Of a stretch of DNA of 64,000 nucleotides, positions 1-10,056 are shown piece by piece. The stretch's first letter is position 1, and each line of letters starts with the position of its first letter. The stretch spans positions 1,148,501 to 1,212,500 of the forward strand of contig OX621252.1 in the NCBI GenBank assembly GCA_951640165.1. The letters run 5' to 3'. Below the pieces are notes generated by a model. The model saw nothing but the letters and a program-made list of their open reading frames with translations, did no database searches and had not been told where the DNA came from. The stretch is from Pseudoips prasinana. Lineage: Eukaryota > Arthropoda > Insecta > Lepidoptera > Nolidae. Made by a program: the position numbers and the translations under genes.

Positions 1-160
1 TATGACAGTTTTTAATAGTATGTATGAGTATATATAATTAGTGTATGATATGTTTATTAACATACGTTAATTGGGAAGTAATACTAAGTTATGCAATATA
101 TTTAACACAGTTCCTTAGTATAATTTACTTGTTGCACTCCTGCTACAGTTTACTTTACTT
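1..160. other. AT-rich sequence, nothing recognised
   Basis: No open frame, tRNA-like box or repeat boundary is visible here. Confidence 0.5.
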
Positions 161-164
161 TCAG

Positions 165-331
165 CTCCTATCCATCCAAAGGTTGTCTGGAAGAGGTCGC
201 TTAAGACGATAAGACGGGCGGTCTTATCGTCTTATCGCCTATTGCACCTTATGTTCTTTATATTATATCCAATGTATTTTCTTTCTGTCTGAGTGTGTAC
301 AATAAAGAGTATTCTATCTATCTTTATGTAC
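165..331 (+). mobile_element. 3' end of a LINE (5'-truncated)
   Basis: The segment runs from 'ctcctatccatccaaaggtt' through 'gtgtacaataaagag' to a short tcta-repeat tail. It resembles a 3' terminal module common in lepidopteran LINEs, with a polyadenylation-like AATAAA followed by a simple-repeat tail. Internally it carries a small inverted duplication of 'cttatcgtctt'. There is no coding part. Family recognition is from memory of the motif, not a search. Confidence 0.5.
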
Positions 332-381
332 ATGTACCTAACTTGTACATAAGACCATACCTACCTTATGTATTTCATAAT

Positions 382-1767
382 TAATAAAATAAATAAAATA
401 AAATAAAAAAGGTTTTTATTCACGTAGACTTTAAAAAAGCGCTTGTAAATAGTCAGAACATGTTTGTAGTAATATAGTTGTATACATTAGATATTATTTC
501 TAGTAACATAGATATTTAGGTACATCTTGTATGAAAACATTTATAAAATTTATTTTATTACAGAAATGATAGGTATTTAGCTAGCTCGTATCAAGTTATT
601 GTCAAGAGATTATGTTTAATTATCTAGTTTAAGTCTAATATTTTTACTACATATTGTCAATGGTTCTGTCTATATTAAAGGTATTATTATTATGACGGAC
701 CTTGTGTTAATAACGACGGTCGCGCTTTAATGCTACCACCGGATCCAATGCGCCCCAACTGAGAAGACCCAGCGAAACAAACTCAGTGGGTTCATCTACT
801 ACCGGTTTCAACACGACCCAGTTGAGACGGTCCGGCGAAACATACTCAAGCGGGCATGAACACGGGATTTGGTCCAATTAGAGTAATTATTTAGTAGGCA
901 AACACAATATATGCTCGATCGGTTGTCTGAATGCTTATTATTTTAGATTATATTTAGGTATACAAAAGAAAAACTTCGAAACAATAACATTATTCATTTT
1001 GAGACAGAGTCAATAATTTTAAATTAAGTATATGATAGCAATCATTTACAGATAGTTCACGTAACACAGCAGATCAGTCATGTCTATATGGCTACAAGAT
1101 CTCCAGCGAGCAATGTGCAGGTAGGAAGTGAGAGCCAGACGTCTTTGTCATCGATGTACTCTTTAGTGGTGTAATAACCCCTAGCCATAAGTATACGTTT
1201 AATATGTGTTTTAAAACTTGTGTCAGGCAGATCAGTAATTTGAGTAGGAAGCTTGTTATAAAACCTAATACAATTTCCTAAAAATGATTTATTAGTTTTG
1301 CTTACTCTAAAGCCTGGCATGGCTAGTTTGTTTTTATTCCTAGTATTTATATTATGCAGTTCACTTTTCTTTTTATAATTATGAATATTTTTTCTAACAA
1401 ACATTATATTCTGATATATATATTCCGATGGCACAGTAAGTATATTTATTTCTTTAAACAAATTTTGCAAAGAATCGCGACTGCCTAAACCATAAATGGC
1501 TCTGACTGCTCTTTTCTGCAATACAAAAATAGTACCTATGTCAGCCGCCGAACCCCACAGCAGAATGCCATACGACATAATGCTATGAAAGTACGCGAAA
1601 TACACTAATCTAGCAGTTTGTTCATCTGACAATTGCCTTATTTTCCAGACAGCATAGGAAGCCGAACTCAATTTACCTGCTAACTTTTCAATCTGAGGAC
1701 CCCATTGCAATTTTGAATCAAGTGCAATTAACGCACAACAACGTCCTCTTAGTCGAATTCCGGCCAC
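382..1767 (-). mobile_element. 5'-truncated non-LTR retrotransposon, copy 1
   Basis: The - strand carries the C-terminal part of a reverse transcriptase (1084-1767) followed by about 700 bp of 3' UTR ending in a ttttatttta-type tail near 382-410. The same 3' UTR recurs at about 15368-16436 and 54205-54470, which defines a dispersed family. The element is cut off upstream of about 1767. Neighbours are other LINE and SINE pieces, and no host gene is interrupted. Confidence 0.8.
1084..1767 (-). pseudogene. LINE reverse transcriptase C-terminal remnant
   Basis: The open frame is up to 227 codons. The convincing part starts at 'ALIALDSKLQW' and continues with 'ASYAVWKIRQLSDEQTAR', 'HSIMSYGILLWG' and 'CIRFYNKLPTQI'. 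These are typical of the region after the RT catalytic core in Jockey/CR1-type elements, where LWG and RxYNxLP-like motifs recur. The endonuclease and the catalytic YxDD block are missing, so it cannot function. The Met at 1767 is only the first available Met and not a real start. Confidence 0.8.
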
Positions 1768-1849
1768 GGTGGTGGCTAGGCTCTTTATCTTTATAAAGTG
1801 CGGCGCTGTAGAGCCTTCGCCATCCTAGCTACGCTACGATTTGCTGGAC

Positions 1850-1990
1850 GGACCGGTTGGCTTACTTGGTAGAAGCTTGCCTATCACGCCGTAGGTCGTG
1901 GATACGATTCCCACCCAGGACAGATATTAGTGTGCATTAACATGTCTGTCCTGAGTCTGGGTGAAATTATCTATGTAAGCAAGTATTTAC
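1850..1990 (+). mobile_element. tRNA-derived SINE
   Basis: A tRNA-like head runs from 'ggttggcttacttggtagaa' (A-box-like) to 'gatacgattcccacccagga' (B-box-like), followed by the body 'acatgtctgtcctgagtctgggt'. The same body lies in the opposite orientation around 3701-3830, which supports a SINE family. There is no coding capacity. Confidence 0.6.
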
Positions 1991-2895
1991 AAAAGAAAAT
2001 TAGTATATATCAGTTATGTTTAAAAATAAAATGAAAATGGTGCTTTCTACGAAGGCTTATTATATTTTGGCAGAGTTTGTGTCCGATAAATTGTGATTGT
2101 GATTTGGCTTAATTATTCTAAATTCTATTAATTAAATAAATTTCCTATATTAAGATGTCTAAATTGACTTATTGACTTTTTTTATCGTTATAATTTTACT
2201 TAACTTCAATTTATATCCAATTTGTACGCCTCACATGGCAGGGCATCTCGACCCCATATACCTACTATGTCTGTATTTAACATCCTGTACTATAAATGTT
2301 TTATGCAAATAATTTTTTTCTTAGCTCTGCTTAGTTTGGGATCAGGCATCATGGCCGTGGGTAAATAATGTCCCAGGATTTAATATTATCTACAAATTTA
2401 AAAAGAAACTTATCTACAAACTGGACCATTTTCCGGTTAGTTTTAACGTTCTTAGAAACATTAATACCTGCGCTGAAACAAAAGAGTCACGTAAAAGTTT
2501 ATGGTTTTCGACAAACTCGCAAATGTATTTATGCGCATATATTACCTTAACACAATAAAAGTAAAAAGATCAAATCTACCTATAATCATTTACTTTTCGG
2601 TACAATTTTAACCAGTCTTAACGGAGAGTGCTCTCAGTGTCAATTTTAATACTAAGGTAGGTTATTACTGCCCATGCCATGCAAAGATCGATATGTTTAA
2701 GCCGCTCGGGAGCTTGAGGACTGTTGTCTAATGACTATAGTTGGGACTGACACAGCAACGTGTGCTCCGATGTACGTATACGCGAAGAAACTAAAGCCTG
2801 GTATGTGGACACCCATCTTTAGACTGACCGCACACCGTTTCTATTCGTCTCAATAAACTGCTCACCCGATTTTTAATCAAATGACAGTTGAAGGA
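1991..2895. other. Unassigned AT-rich spacer with a SINE tail fragment
   Basis: Around 2325-2375 the string 'ctctgcttagtttgggatca' matches the 3' tail of the SINE family seen whole at 63157-63416. The rest has only short open frames without recognisable motifs. Confidence 0.35.
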
Positions 2896-2899
2896 AACG

Positions 2900-3175
2900 A
2901 ACCCACCACCATCATCATCTTCATCAGCCTGTTATCGTGCACTAATCTAGCCATTTCGAGGGATTTGCCGTAGTCCGAGTTAAGTGGTAGTAAGTACACA
3001 GGAGGCGCTCTGCCAGACTACCTAGTATAGTGTTTAGTGCCTCTTACGAAACACACGGGATGTGGTTTCTCCCTCTGTTATTCTTTCTGTGCCGGAAACC
3101 GCACAGCTATTGTGAACCCAGGACCTCGTTATCGGCAGTTGAACCGCTACCATTTGATCAACAAGGCAGATATTT
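2900..3175 (-). mobile_element. tRNA-derived SINE with a (GAT)n tail
   Basis: On the - strand a tRNA-like head ('tggtagcggttcaactgccg', then 'ggtcctgggttcac') is followed by a body ending in gatgatgatgg, complementary to 'ccaccaccatcatcatcttc' at about 2904. A (GAT)n tail is shared with some lepidopteran LINEs and suggests the LINE partner. Boundaries are approximate. Confidence 0.5.
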
Positions 3176-3339
3176 TGTATGGAATGCTACGTGTTACATT
3201 AAAATAATAATAATATCCTGGGACATTATTTACCTACTGATTAATCTCTGCAGCTCCCCAAGGTCGACTGGGAGAAAATGCCTACGGCATTAAGTCCACC
3301 TCTGTACAAATTTGTGCAAAAAGTTTTGAAAAAAAAAAA

Positions 3340-3830
3340 AAAAAAATACACGCCCATCTGTTCCCAAACTAAACAGAGCTTGTGCTATGGAAAACAGATA
3401 ACTGATATACTACATATACTACTTTTTTTGTAAATAAATATTTATATAGACAATTACACCCAGGGCAGGGCACATAGCTCGTAGAGCCGACGCCGACGGC
3501 CGTTGGGGCAGAAAGGTTCTCGAGTGGCGACCACGAACCGGAAGACGCAGCGTGGGCAGGCTGGCTCAGGCCTCCTACACGGTGGACCGATGATCTTGTG
3601 CGGGTCGCTGGAAATCGCTGGATGCGGATAGCGACCGGTAATTGTGGAGATCTTTGGGGGGGCTTTGTCCAGCAGTCTTTCGGCTGATATGATGATGATG
3701 AATTACACCCAGACTCAGGACAAACAGACATGTTCATGCACAAAAATATCTGTCCTGGGTGGGAATTGAACCCACGACCTCCGGGGCGAAAAGCAAGCAT
3801 TTGCGAACCACGCCAATATAAAAAAAAATG
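3340..3830 (-). mobile_element. tRNA-derived SINE split by a LINE insertion
   Basis: The - strand head is at about 3755-3830 (B-box complement 'gggaattgaacccacgacct'), the body runs to 3701, and the tail resumes at 3340-3463 with 'cccaaactaaacagagcttg'. The repeat is interrupted by a LINE fragment (3464-3700) flanked by 12-bp duplications of the SINE sequence. Confidence 0.65.
3464..3700 (+). mobile_element. 5'-truncated LINE fragment with a 12-bp target duplication
   Basis: The 237-bp insert translates on + as 'AGHIARRADADGRWGRKV', then 'LEWRPRTGRRSVGR'. That is a C-terminal motif frequent in lepidopteran LINE proteins. It ends in 'cggctgatatgatgatgatg', a (GAT)n tail. The flanks repeat 'aattacacccag' at 3452-3463 and 3701-3712. 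Only the extreme 3' end inserted. An in-frame stop follows the first 44 codons. Confidence 0.75.
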
Positions 3831-4160
3831 TACGGTTTTAATCTTTGAAATTTCCTTAAGACCTCTGACGTACATACGAGTTATGAAATACAAATTACGA
3901 GCAATTCTACATCACATAACTTTTTACATTCATACATACAAATGTGTTAAATATTAGTTATACAGTTTTCCTCAAACAGCCAAATAATGTGGATAACAAT
4001 ACACATTCATCGACACGCCGGTAGTGTATTTAAATAATAGTCATAACTTAGCCAGTGAACATCTATCGTGATATAACATCGTGAAATCTTATAACTACTA
4101 TTTACATAATATTGTTTATCATAATCATTTAGTAATGTATGTATAATTTAATTCAATCCC
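3831..4160. other. AT-rich spacer, nothing recognised
   Basis: No open frame or repeat boundary can be supported. Confidence 0.4.
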
Positions 4161-4201
4161 ATGATTAAAGTTAAGATGTATCTACTCAATTTTCTATATA
4201 C

Positions 4202-4272
4202 AAAAACACACACACGCGCATACACACACATACACACACACAGCCACACGCTTACACAAGTTTATTTACTTA

Positions 4273-4340
<68 letters not shown>
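4202..4340. repeat. CA-rich and (TA)33 microsatellites
   Basis: An imperfect (CA)n block at 4202-4256 is followed by an uninterrupted TA run at 4275-4340, 26 bp before the errantivirus LTR. The TA run is likely to be length-polymorphic and difficult to assemble. Confidence 0.95.
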
Positions 4341-4341
<1 letters not shown>

Positions 4342-4366
4342 CTAAATAAATAATATAAAAGTATCT

Positions 4367-4616
4367 AGTCAAACATTAAAATCAGTTAAAAGGTTTTTAA
4401 AAATAAAAGATTTGATTACGTGCTGCCGATCTGGAGGCTAACTCTATAATGAATAATAATCTTATTAACTAATGCCTTTGAGGGGCGTCAAAACATATCA
4501 TATTGTCGTCTTGGACAATATTCTAAGAACCGCATCCGGTGACAATGCTGAGCCATCGGAAACGGTCACGTAGCATGTATTAATCCAAAACAGAGGATGT
4601 GACAGGATGCATAACT
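4367..4616 (-). repeat. Errantivirus 3' LTR
   Basis: This 250-bp repeat is nearly identical to 12089-12339. The last codons and stop of env (stop at 4580-4582) lie inside it, as env and LTR commonly overlap in compact retroelements. Confidence 0.95.
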
Positions 4617-4627
4617 CCTCCCTCCTC
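4617..4627 (-). promoter_or_regulatory. Polypurine tract
   Basis: On - the sequence GAGGAGGGAGG lies directly before the 3' LTR start AGTTATG. This is the expected position for priming plus-strand synthesis. Confidence 0.85.
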
Positions 4628-6256
4628 AAGAGCGAAATTATCGGGTTGTTCTTTTTTAATAACCTTCCGATGATTTCGCGAATACAAAATGATCTTATTA
4701 CGTAAAATATATGATAAAGATAAAAGTATACAAGACAAAACTAAGAATAATGTTACATAAACTAAAACTACACTGATGTTAGAGTCTGTTTGGTAAAAAT
4801 CACTATTTGATAATTCACTTTCCTTCAATACACTTGACATATATTTCACTTCATCTAAGTTCACACCTCTCATGTTAAGTACACGTGCACCGGATAGCGT
4901 CGGCAGCATGCTCGCAGGTAACTGTGGCAGGTTCACAACTGGAATTGGCTCTACAACTTCATTTTCGATGAAAATTTGTTTGTGGCGAATTTTCATTTGT
5001 TGTATCTCAATATCACATGGCTCATCGAGGGTCATAATGTAAGTTCCGAAGACAGGGTGCATGCTGACATCATTATTACAGGTTATGACTAGGGTAGTTT
5101 TAATCCTCGTGAATAGTATCCAGCTCGTAGCTGTTAAACGTTGCATTCTTACATCCTCGATATTAATCTGGTGTTGCTTACATTGTGTAAAATTTTCCTC
5201 AAACTTTAAAAGTTGTTCAATACAGGTGGACTCAGGATATGGTGTTAAGTTTTCTTCAGTGCATAAGAATTGGTTTCTTACAGCCAGCGAAGTGCATGGT
5301 TTCACGATCGGCAGATGTTTCATCCCCCTTGCCAAAAGGTTAGGGTATATGGGAAATATGGAAACGGTTTTATTTTCCGATTGACGGAAAATCGGTAAAG
5401 AATAGACTTTAAAATAGTTATATGTATTGTTATCTGTAAGTGGAACCTCTAGTATGAACGTAATCTGGTTTTGCTTTATATAGGTTTTTACATTAAAAGT
5501 TTCTTCCAATTTTACTAGATTATCCTCGGTAGCGGGATATATCAAGTTTTCAGTTATAGATATTAATTTTAAGTGTTCCAGTAATTCAGTGGAGTTAATG
5601 ATGCTCTGATGTAGCACAGATATTTTACTAAATGCAAGAGCCGTCTCTATCTCTCCTAGTTTTATAAAGATAGTACGAAAATTGCTAACGAACACATTAA
5701 ACAAACTTATAATATATGCACTATAATTCCACTGATTACTTTTAGACACTAATTCAGCTAACATAGTTTCAACAGCCTTAATTCTTTGATCTAAGACGAT
5801 AGAATTTTGGTTTATAACTTCGGTTGAATTAATAAAACTGTCAAGCATTTGAGAAACTATAGTTAATTTTCTTTTAACAATCATTTGATTGTGAGTAAGT
5901 CGGACGTTATTTTATCATACCGTAGCGCATCGTCATGGTCTAGGTTTCCAGTGATAACTTTTATGAGGGAACCTAACGGGTTTATAATGCCTCTTTTTGT
6001 ACGGTATTGTGGTACTAATTGTGAATATTTCTGTGTGGTTATTTTACGTACGTAATCAACGTGTGCTACCATAGTTATGAGATAAGGTGGATATGACCCA
6101 TTTCTCTTAATCATATTGCTAAACTCGTTATACTTAAATATTACGAATTGTAAGTCGTCCTGAATTCTATCTAAGTTAAGAACCTTAATAATAGTCCAAT
6201 AGTCTGTTTGGAGATAGGCCTGGCCTTCTTTAACAGGAAGGATTCCGGGGTTTTCT

Positions 6257-9200
6257 TCAAGGGATTGCAGTTGAAGGGCCAGCACCGGCATCGCTATCGT
6301 CAACGCGCACCACCTGCGGAGGGCGTTTAACATTTTTAATAGGGACTTTAGTTTTTCTTTGACCTACCTCTATGGGTACTATATTTCGGGTAACTTTACC
6401 AATAATTTTCGCTTTGGTGTATCGCGGCTTATCTTTGCTTTTTCTTTTATTGACATCCTTAGCATAAATTACCTTTCCTTCGGGAAGATCAATTTCACCT
6501 TCACCTCCTCTCTTTTTCCTAATATTTTCTTTTATTTCTATCATTTTATCTGTTAGATATTTATATAAGAATTTTGTTCGCTTAGCGTGATCTCTTACTA
6601 ACCTTTGTACATACTGTTTCTCAAACTCTAGAGCAAAGGGACTATTTGAGTCTGTATGCCCAAATACGGTCTCAAATGGCGTTAATCCCGTAACAGAGTG
6701 TATTGCGTTATTGTAGGCCATAATAGAGTACATCATTACTGATGCCGCATCAGTACATCTTTCTTCATATTTGGCACATCTGTAAATTTCATTTATAGTG
6801 GAATGTAACCTTTCGATAAGGCCCATCGAGTTAGGGTTATTAGGTGTGCCAATATGGAGCTCTATTTTATGTAAGTTTAAAAATTCTTTTAGTAATTCAT
6901 TATTGAATTCACTTCCGGGGTCTGAACTTATCTTTTGGGGAATGCCATAAAAAGAGAAATATTTCATAAGTGCTCGCACTACTTCGGGTGTTGATCTATT
7001 AGAAATTGGAATAGCCTGCCCTAATTTGCTGAATGCGTCGATGAGAGTTAAATAGTACTGTCCTTCAATTTGGAAAAGGTCAATAAATACTTCTTGAAAT
7101 GGAGCGTCTTGAGTTTGGGTTAATTGTAGAAACGGTTTGATTGGTTTACGGTCATATTTCATTTTACGACAAATTTCGCAGGCATTTATTATAGCTGAAA
7201 TGGTTTCTTGCATGTTTTGCCAAAAATAATTTCTACGTATGCGTCCTAGGGTTTCCTTTATACCTCGGTGACATGATTTTCCTTCGTGATGTTTGATTAC
7301 TATGGCTCTCTGTTCTTTTTCATCTTCTACGTAAACAACTCGCTCAGTACACTCAAATAATTGGACAGTGTCTTTTCTAAATAACTCTATCACCTTGGTA
7401 CTAAACTGTCGGCGATGCTCATCGTCTTCAAAATATATAAAATATTTGGTTTTTGGCCTAATATACTCTAATAAGAATCTTTTGACTAAATCAGGATTGT
7501 TGATAGGTAAGAAAACTTCCAAGATCTTTTGCTTTTCACCTGAAAGATTTCGGACTTGCATTTCATTTCTCAACCACGTAAATACTAGAATTTGGTTAGG
7601 TTTAGTGTCAATCGCTTCCTGTAATATTGGTATACCAGATGACTCGACATCTATAGCAGAATGGATTGTATCAGATTTAGTTGTCACAGATGGCGATCTA
7701 ATAGGATACTCGGATATTTTTACAGAATTTGTAACAGACATTTTATCCGAATCAGAAGATATTGAAATTGGACTTGCTGATATCGTAGCACTGGAATCAG
7801 ATACTGTTATCGTGGAGGAACTATTGCGTCTATCTCTAGGTTTAGCAGTTACCTTTTTCACGTTTTGTCTGTCTGAACCTTCCCTACGTTTTTGTTCTGT
7901 GTCGTCAATATTAACTTGCATTGATTGTCCCTCATCTTCCGAATGAGTTGCATTGATTTTAATCCGGGATAGGGCGTCAGCATTTAAATTTTGTTTCCCA
8001 CTTTTGTATATTACTTTATAATCATAATCCTGAAGCCTTAAACGCCAACGAGTAAGCTTATTACTAGCGTCTTTTTGTGAATTAAGCCATGATAACGGTT
8101 TATGGTCTGTGTAGATACTAAATTTCTTGCCATAAAGGTAAGGACGAAAATGTTTGATCGCCCAGACTATTGCAAGACATTCCCGTTCGATAGTACTATA
8201 GCGAGTTTCTGTATCGCTTAGGGTACGACTGGCATATGCCACCGGTTTGTCACCTCCTATCGGTCCTTGCGACAATACGGCGCCTATAGCGACGTTAGAT
8301 GCGTCTGTAGTCAAGATGAAAGGTTTTTCAAAGTCGGGGTATTGTAGAAGCGGTGCACTTGTCAGGAGTTCTTTACACTTATTGAAGGCATCTATATAAT
8401 TTTTATCTAAAACTATTTTGTTCCGCTTCTTGAGGCAAGAGGTCAACGGTTTAGTGATATGAGCAAAGTCTTTGATAAATCGTCTGTAATAGCCAATGAG
8501 TCCTAAGAAAGATTTAATTTCAGTAGTCGTTTTTGGTAAAGGGTAGTTTAAAACAGCAGCTATTTTATCGTCATTTGGTTTAAGTCCGTCTCTAGTAATG
8601 GTATGACCAAGGTAAATGATTTCCTTTCGTAGAAATTCCGATTTGTCCAGTTGTAATTTTAAATTTGTCTGTCTAAGTCGGTCAAAGATAGTTCGTAGTT
8701 TTTGTACGTGTTCGTCTAAGCTGGATGAAAATATAATTACGTCATCTAAGTAAACCATGCAATGGAGGCCTTGCAGCCCTTTGAAAACGCTATCCATTGT
8801 TCTTTGGAATGTCGCTGGGGCCGTTTTAAGTCCGAATGGCATTCTTAAAAATTCCCAATGTCCGTTCTGTGTACTAAATGCTGTCTTTTGTCTGTCCTCT
8901 ACTTCAACTTCGATCTGATGGTATCCGCTCGCCAAATCAAGCGTAGTGAAGTAAAAACTCTTCCCTAGTTTGTCAAATAATTCAGTTATGTTCGGTAATG
9001 GGTAACGGTCGTCAACAGTAATGTCGTTCAGTCGTCTATAGTCAACTACCATCCGCCATTTAGCCTCTCCCGATGCATCAGCCTTCTTGGGGACTAAGTG
9101 AACGGGTGCATTCCAGGGTGAGTGTGACTCCTGAATGACGTTTTCCTTAAGCAATTTTTCAGTTTGTCTATTAATCTCTTCTGCTTGTGTGGGGGCTTGT

Positions 9201-9991
9201 CTGTAAGGTCTTACGTAAATAGGATCTTCGTTTGTAGTACGAATTTTATGTTTAACCTGATTTGTGAAACTTAAGGCAATTTGGTCACAGTAGAATATAT
9301 CTTTATATTCCGTACAGAGATTAAATATTTTGTTGCGTTCCTCGTCATTCATGTGGTCAAGTCTAAGTTTTTGTAAATTATCTGTTAGAAGCTTTTCCGT
9401 TTCTATTGTAGGTCTTTCGACATTAAAGTTTAATACACATTCGGTCATATTTAGTTGGGTAACAGTAAAAGGTTTGGTTATAGTTATACGTACGGGTTTG
9501 TCTAAAATACTTTGTATAATCGTCGTTGCATATCCGTTTACACAATTTACCAATGCGGAAGGCATTCGTAGACCAGGAGTAAATTCTTTAAAATCAATGA
9601 CGCCTTCGCCTGAATGTAGATCTATCGGAATTTTGACACGCTGTTCACATCGTGGTTGCATATCAATAATATAGTTAAAGTTATGGATTATAGGGATACT
9701 AGCAGATTTCGTTTTTAGTTCTAAATGTTTAAGGTCAATTATCGCTTCTAATAGTTGAAGCAGATCGTTACCAATAAGTCCTTCATAGCGGTTATCTACA
9801 TCATATAAATGGAATTTTTGGAAGTTAGGAGAATTGAAGGTCGGTAATAAGGGAATTTCTATGACTTCATTATGACGGCTAGAAGAATGAGTGCTTACTA
9901 CCTGAAATGGTTCATGCCTAATGTACTCAGAGAAATATAAATATGCAACGCGTGGACTTATAAACGATCGGGTGCTCCCTGTATCGATCAT
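6257..9991 (-). CDS. pol: Errantivirus Pol polyprotein (PR-RT-RH-IN)
   Basis: The frame is intact for 1,244 codons counted from the first Met. It stays open upstream past the gag stop to the candidate frameshift site at 10093-10099, so the true product is probably Gag-Pol. Protease: DTGSTRSF at residues 3-10. Reverse transcriptase: LPFGL-like 'MPFGLKTAPATF' and the catalytic 'YLDDVIIFS' near residue 412. RNase H: 'TTDASNVAIGAVL' near 560 and 'YTDHKPLSW' near 627. A Ser/Thr-rich linker of about 200 residues follows. Integrase: HHCC zinc finger ('HHEGKSCHRG...CEICRK', about 900-945) and the catalytic Asp, Asp, Glu in 'FIDLFQ', 'SSDPGSEF' and 'GLIERLH'. All catalytic residues I can identify are present. 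Its 3' end overlaps env by 77 bp. Confidence 0.95.
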   Translation of the reverse strand: MIDTGSTRSFISPRVAYLYFSEYIRHEPFQVVSTHSSSRHNEVIEIPLLPTFNSPNFQKFHLYDVDNRYEGLIGNDLLQLLEAIIDLKHLELKTKSASIPIIHNFNYIIDMQPRCEQRVKIPIDLHSGEGVIDFKEFTPGLRMPSALVNCVNGYATTIIQSILDKPVRITITKPFTVTQLNMTECVLNFNVERPTIETEKLLTDNLQKLRLDHMNDEERNKIFNLCTEYKDIFYCDQIALSFTNQVKHKIRTTNEDPIYVRPYRQAPTQAEEINRQTEKLLKENVIQESHSPWNAPVHLVPKKADASGEAKWRMVVDYRRLNDITVDDRYPLPNITELFDKLGKSFYFTTLDLASGYHQIEVEVEDRQKTAFSTQNGHWEFLRMPFGLKTAPATFQRTMDSVFKGLQGLHCMVYLDDVIIFSSSLDEHVQKLRTIFDRLRQTNLKLQLDKSEFLRKEIIYLGHTITRDGLKPNDDKIAAVLNYPLPKTTTEIKSFLGLIGYYRRFIKDFAHITKPLTSCLKKRNKIVLDKNYIDAFNKCKELLTSAPLLQYPDFEKPFILTTDASNVAIGAVLSQGPIGGDKPVAYASRTLSDTETRYSTIERECLAIVWAIKHFRPYLYGKKFSIYTDHKPLSWLNSQKDASNKLTRWRLRLQDYDYKVIYKSGKQNLNADALSRIKINATHSEDEGQSMQVNIDDTEQKRREGSDRQNVKKVTAKPRDRRNSSSTITVSDSSATISASPISISSDSDKMSVTNSVKISEYPIRSPSVTTKSDTIHSAIDVESSGIPILQEAIDTKPNQILVFTWLRNEMQVRNLSGEKQKILEVFLPINNPDLVKRFLLEYIRPKTKYFIYFEDDEHRRQFSTKVIELFRKDTVQLFECTERVVYVEDEKEQRAIVIKHHEGKSCHRGIKETLGRIRRNYFWQNMQETISAIINACEICRKMKYDRKPIKPFLQLTQTQDAPFQEVFIDLFQIEGQYYLTLIDAFSKLGQAIPISNRSTPEVVRALMKYFSFYGIPQKISSDPGSEFNNELLKEFLNLHKIELHIGTPNNPNSMGLIERLHSTINEIYRCAKYEERCTDAASVMMYSIMAYNNAIHSVTGLTPFETVFGHTDSNSPFALEFEKQYVQRLVRDHAKRTKFLYKYLTDKMIEIKENIRKKRGGEGEIDLPEGKVIYAKDVNKRKSKDKPRYTKAKIIGKVTRNIVPIEVGQRKTKVPIKNVKRPPQVVRVDDSDAGAGPSTAIP
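6313..6327 (-). promoter_or_regulatory. Candidate env splice acceptor
   Basis: On - the sequence CGCCCTCCGCAG precedes the exon start at 6313. Joined to the leader donor at 11733, the phase matches env: two leftover leader bases plus one base complete a codon. Errantivirus env is expressed from a spliced RNA, and the position just upstream of the hydrophobic leader fits. This is inference without transcript evidence. Confidence 0.6.
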
Positions 9992-10056
9992 GAACCTCGC
10001 ATCTATTTCGGGGATATATATATACGGTAGCTTAAGACTATGGTCACAATTTAATT

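Larger units (their letters stand above)
4580..6333 (-). pseudogene. env: Errantivirus env (frameshifted)
   Basis: Two overlapping frames together cover an envelope of the baculovirus-F-like type. The first (5881-6333) has a hydrophobic leader near its start and a basic cleavage motif RTKR at about residue 112. A Gly-rich fusion-peptide-like stretch follows (GIINPLGSLIK). It ends at a TGA (5881-5883) that overlaps the ATG of the second frame (5882-5884) in the adjacent phase. The second frame (4580-5884, 434 codons) has many N-glycosylation sequons, a membrane segment near residues 372-397 (VVLVYVTLFLVLSCILL) and a short basic tail. The break is most simply a one-base frameshift, so no full-length envelope is encoded. 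A better start than the Met at 6333 is probably supplied by splicing (see 6313 and 11731-11752). Confidence 0.85.

Noticed and set aside
3369..3893. 174-codon frame on - over the SINE/LINE junction
   Set aside because: It crosses repeat boundaries and a target duplication, and is a shadow of the + strand LINE remnant.
5061..5384. 107-codon + strand frame in the errantivirus
   Set aside because: It is a shadow of env on the opposite strand.
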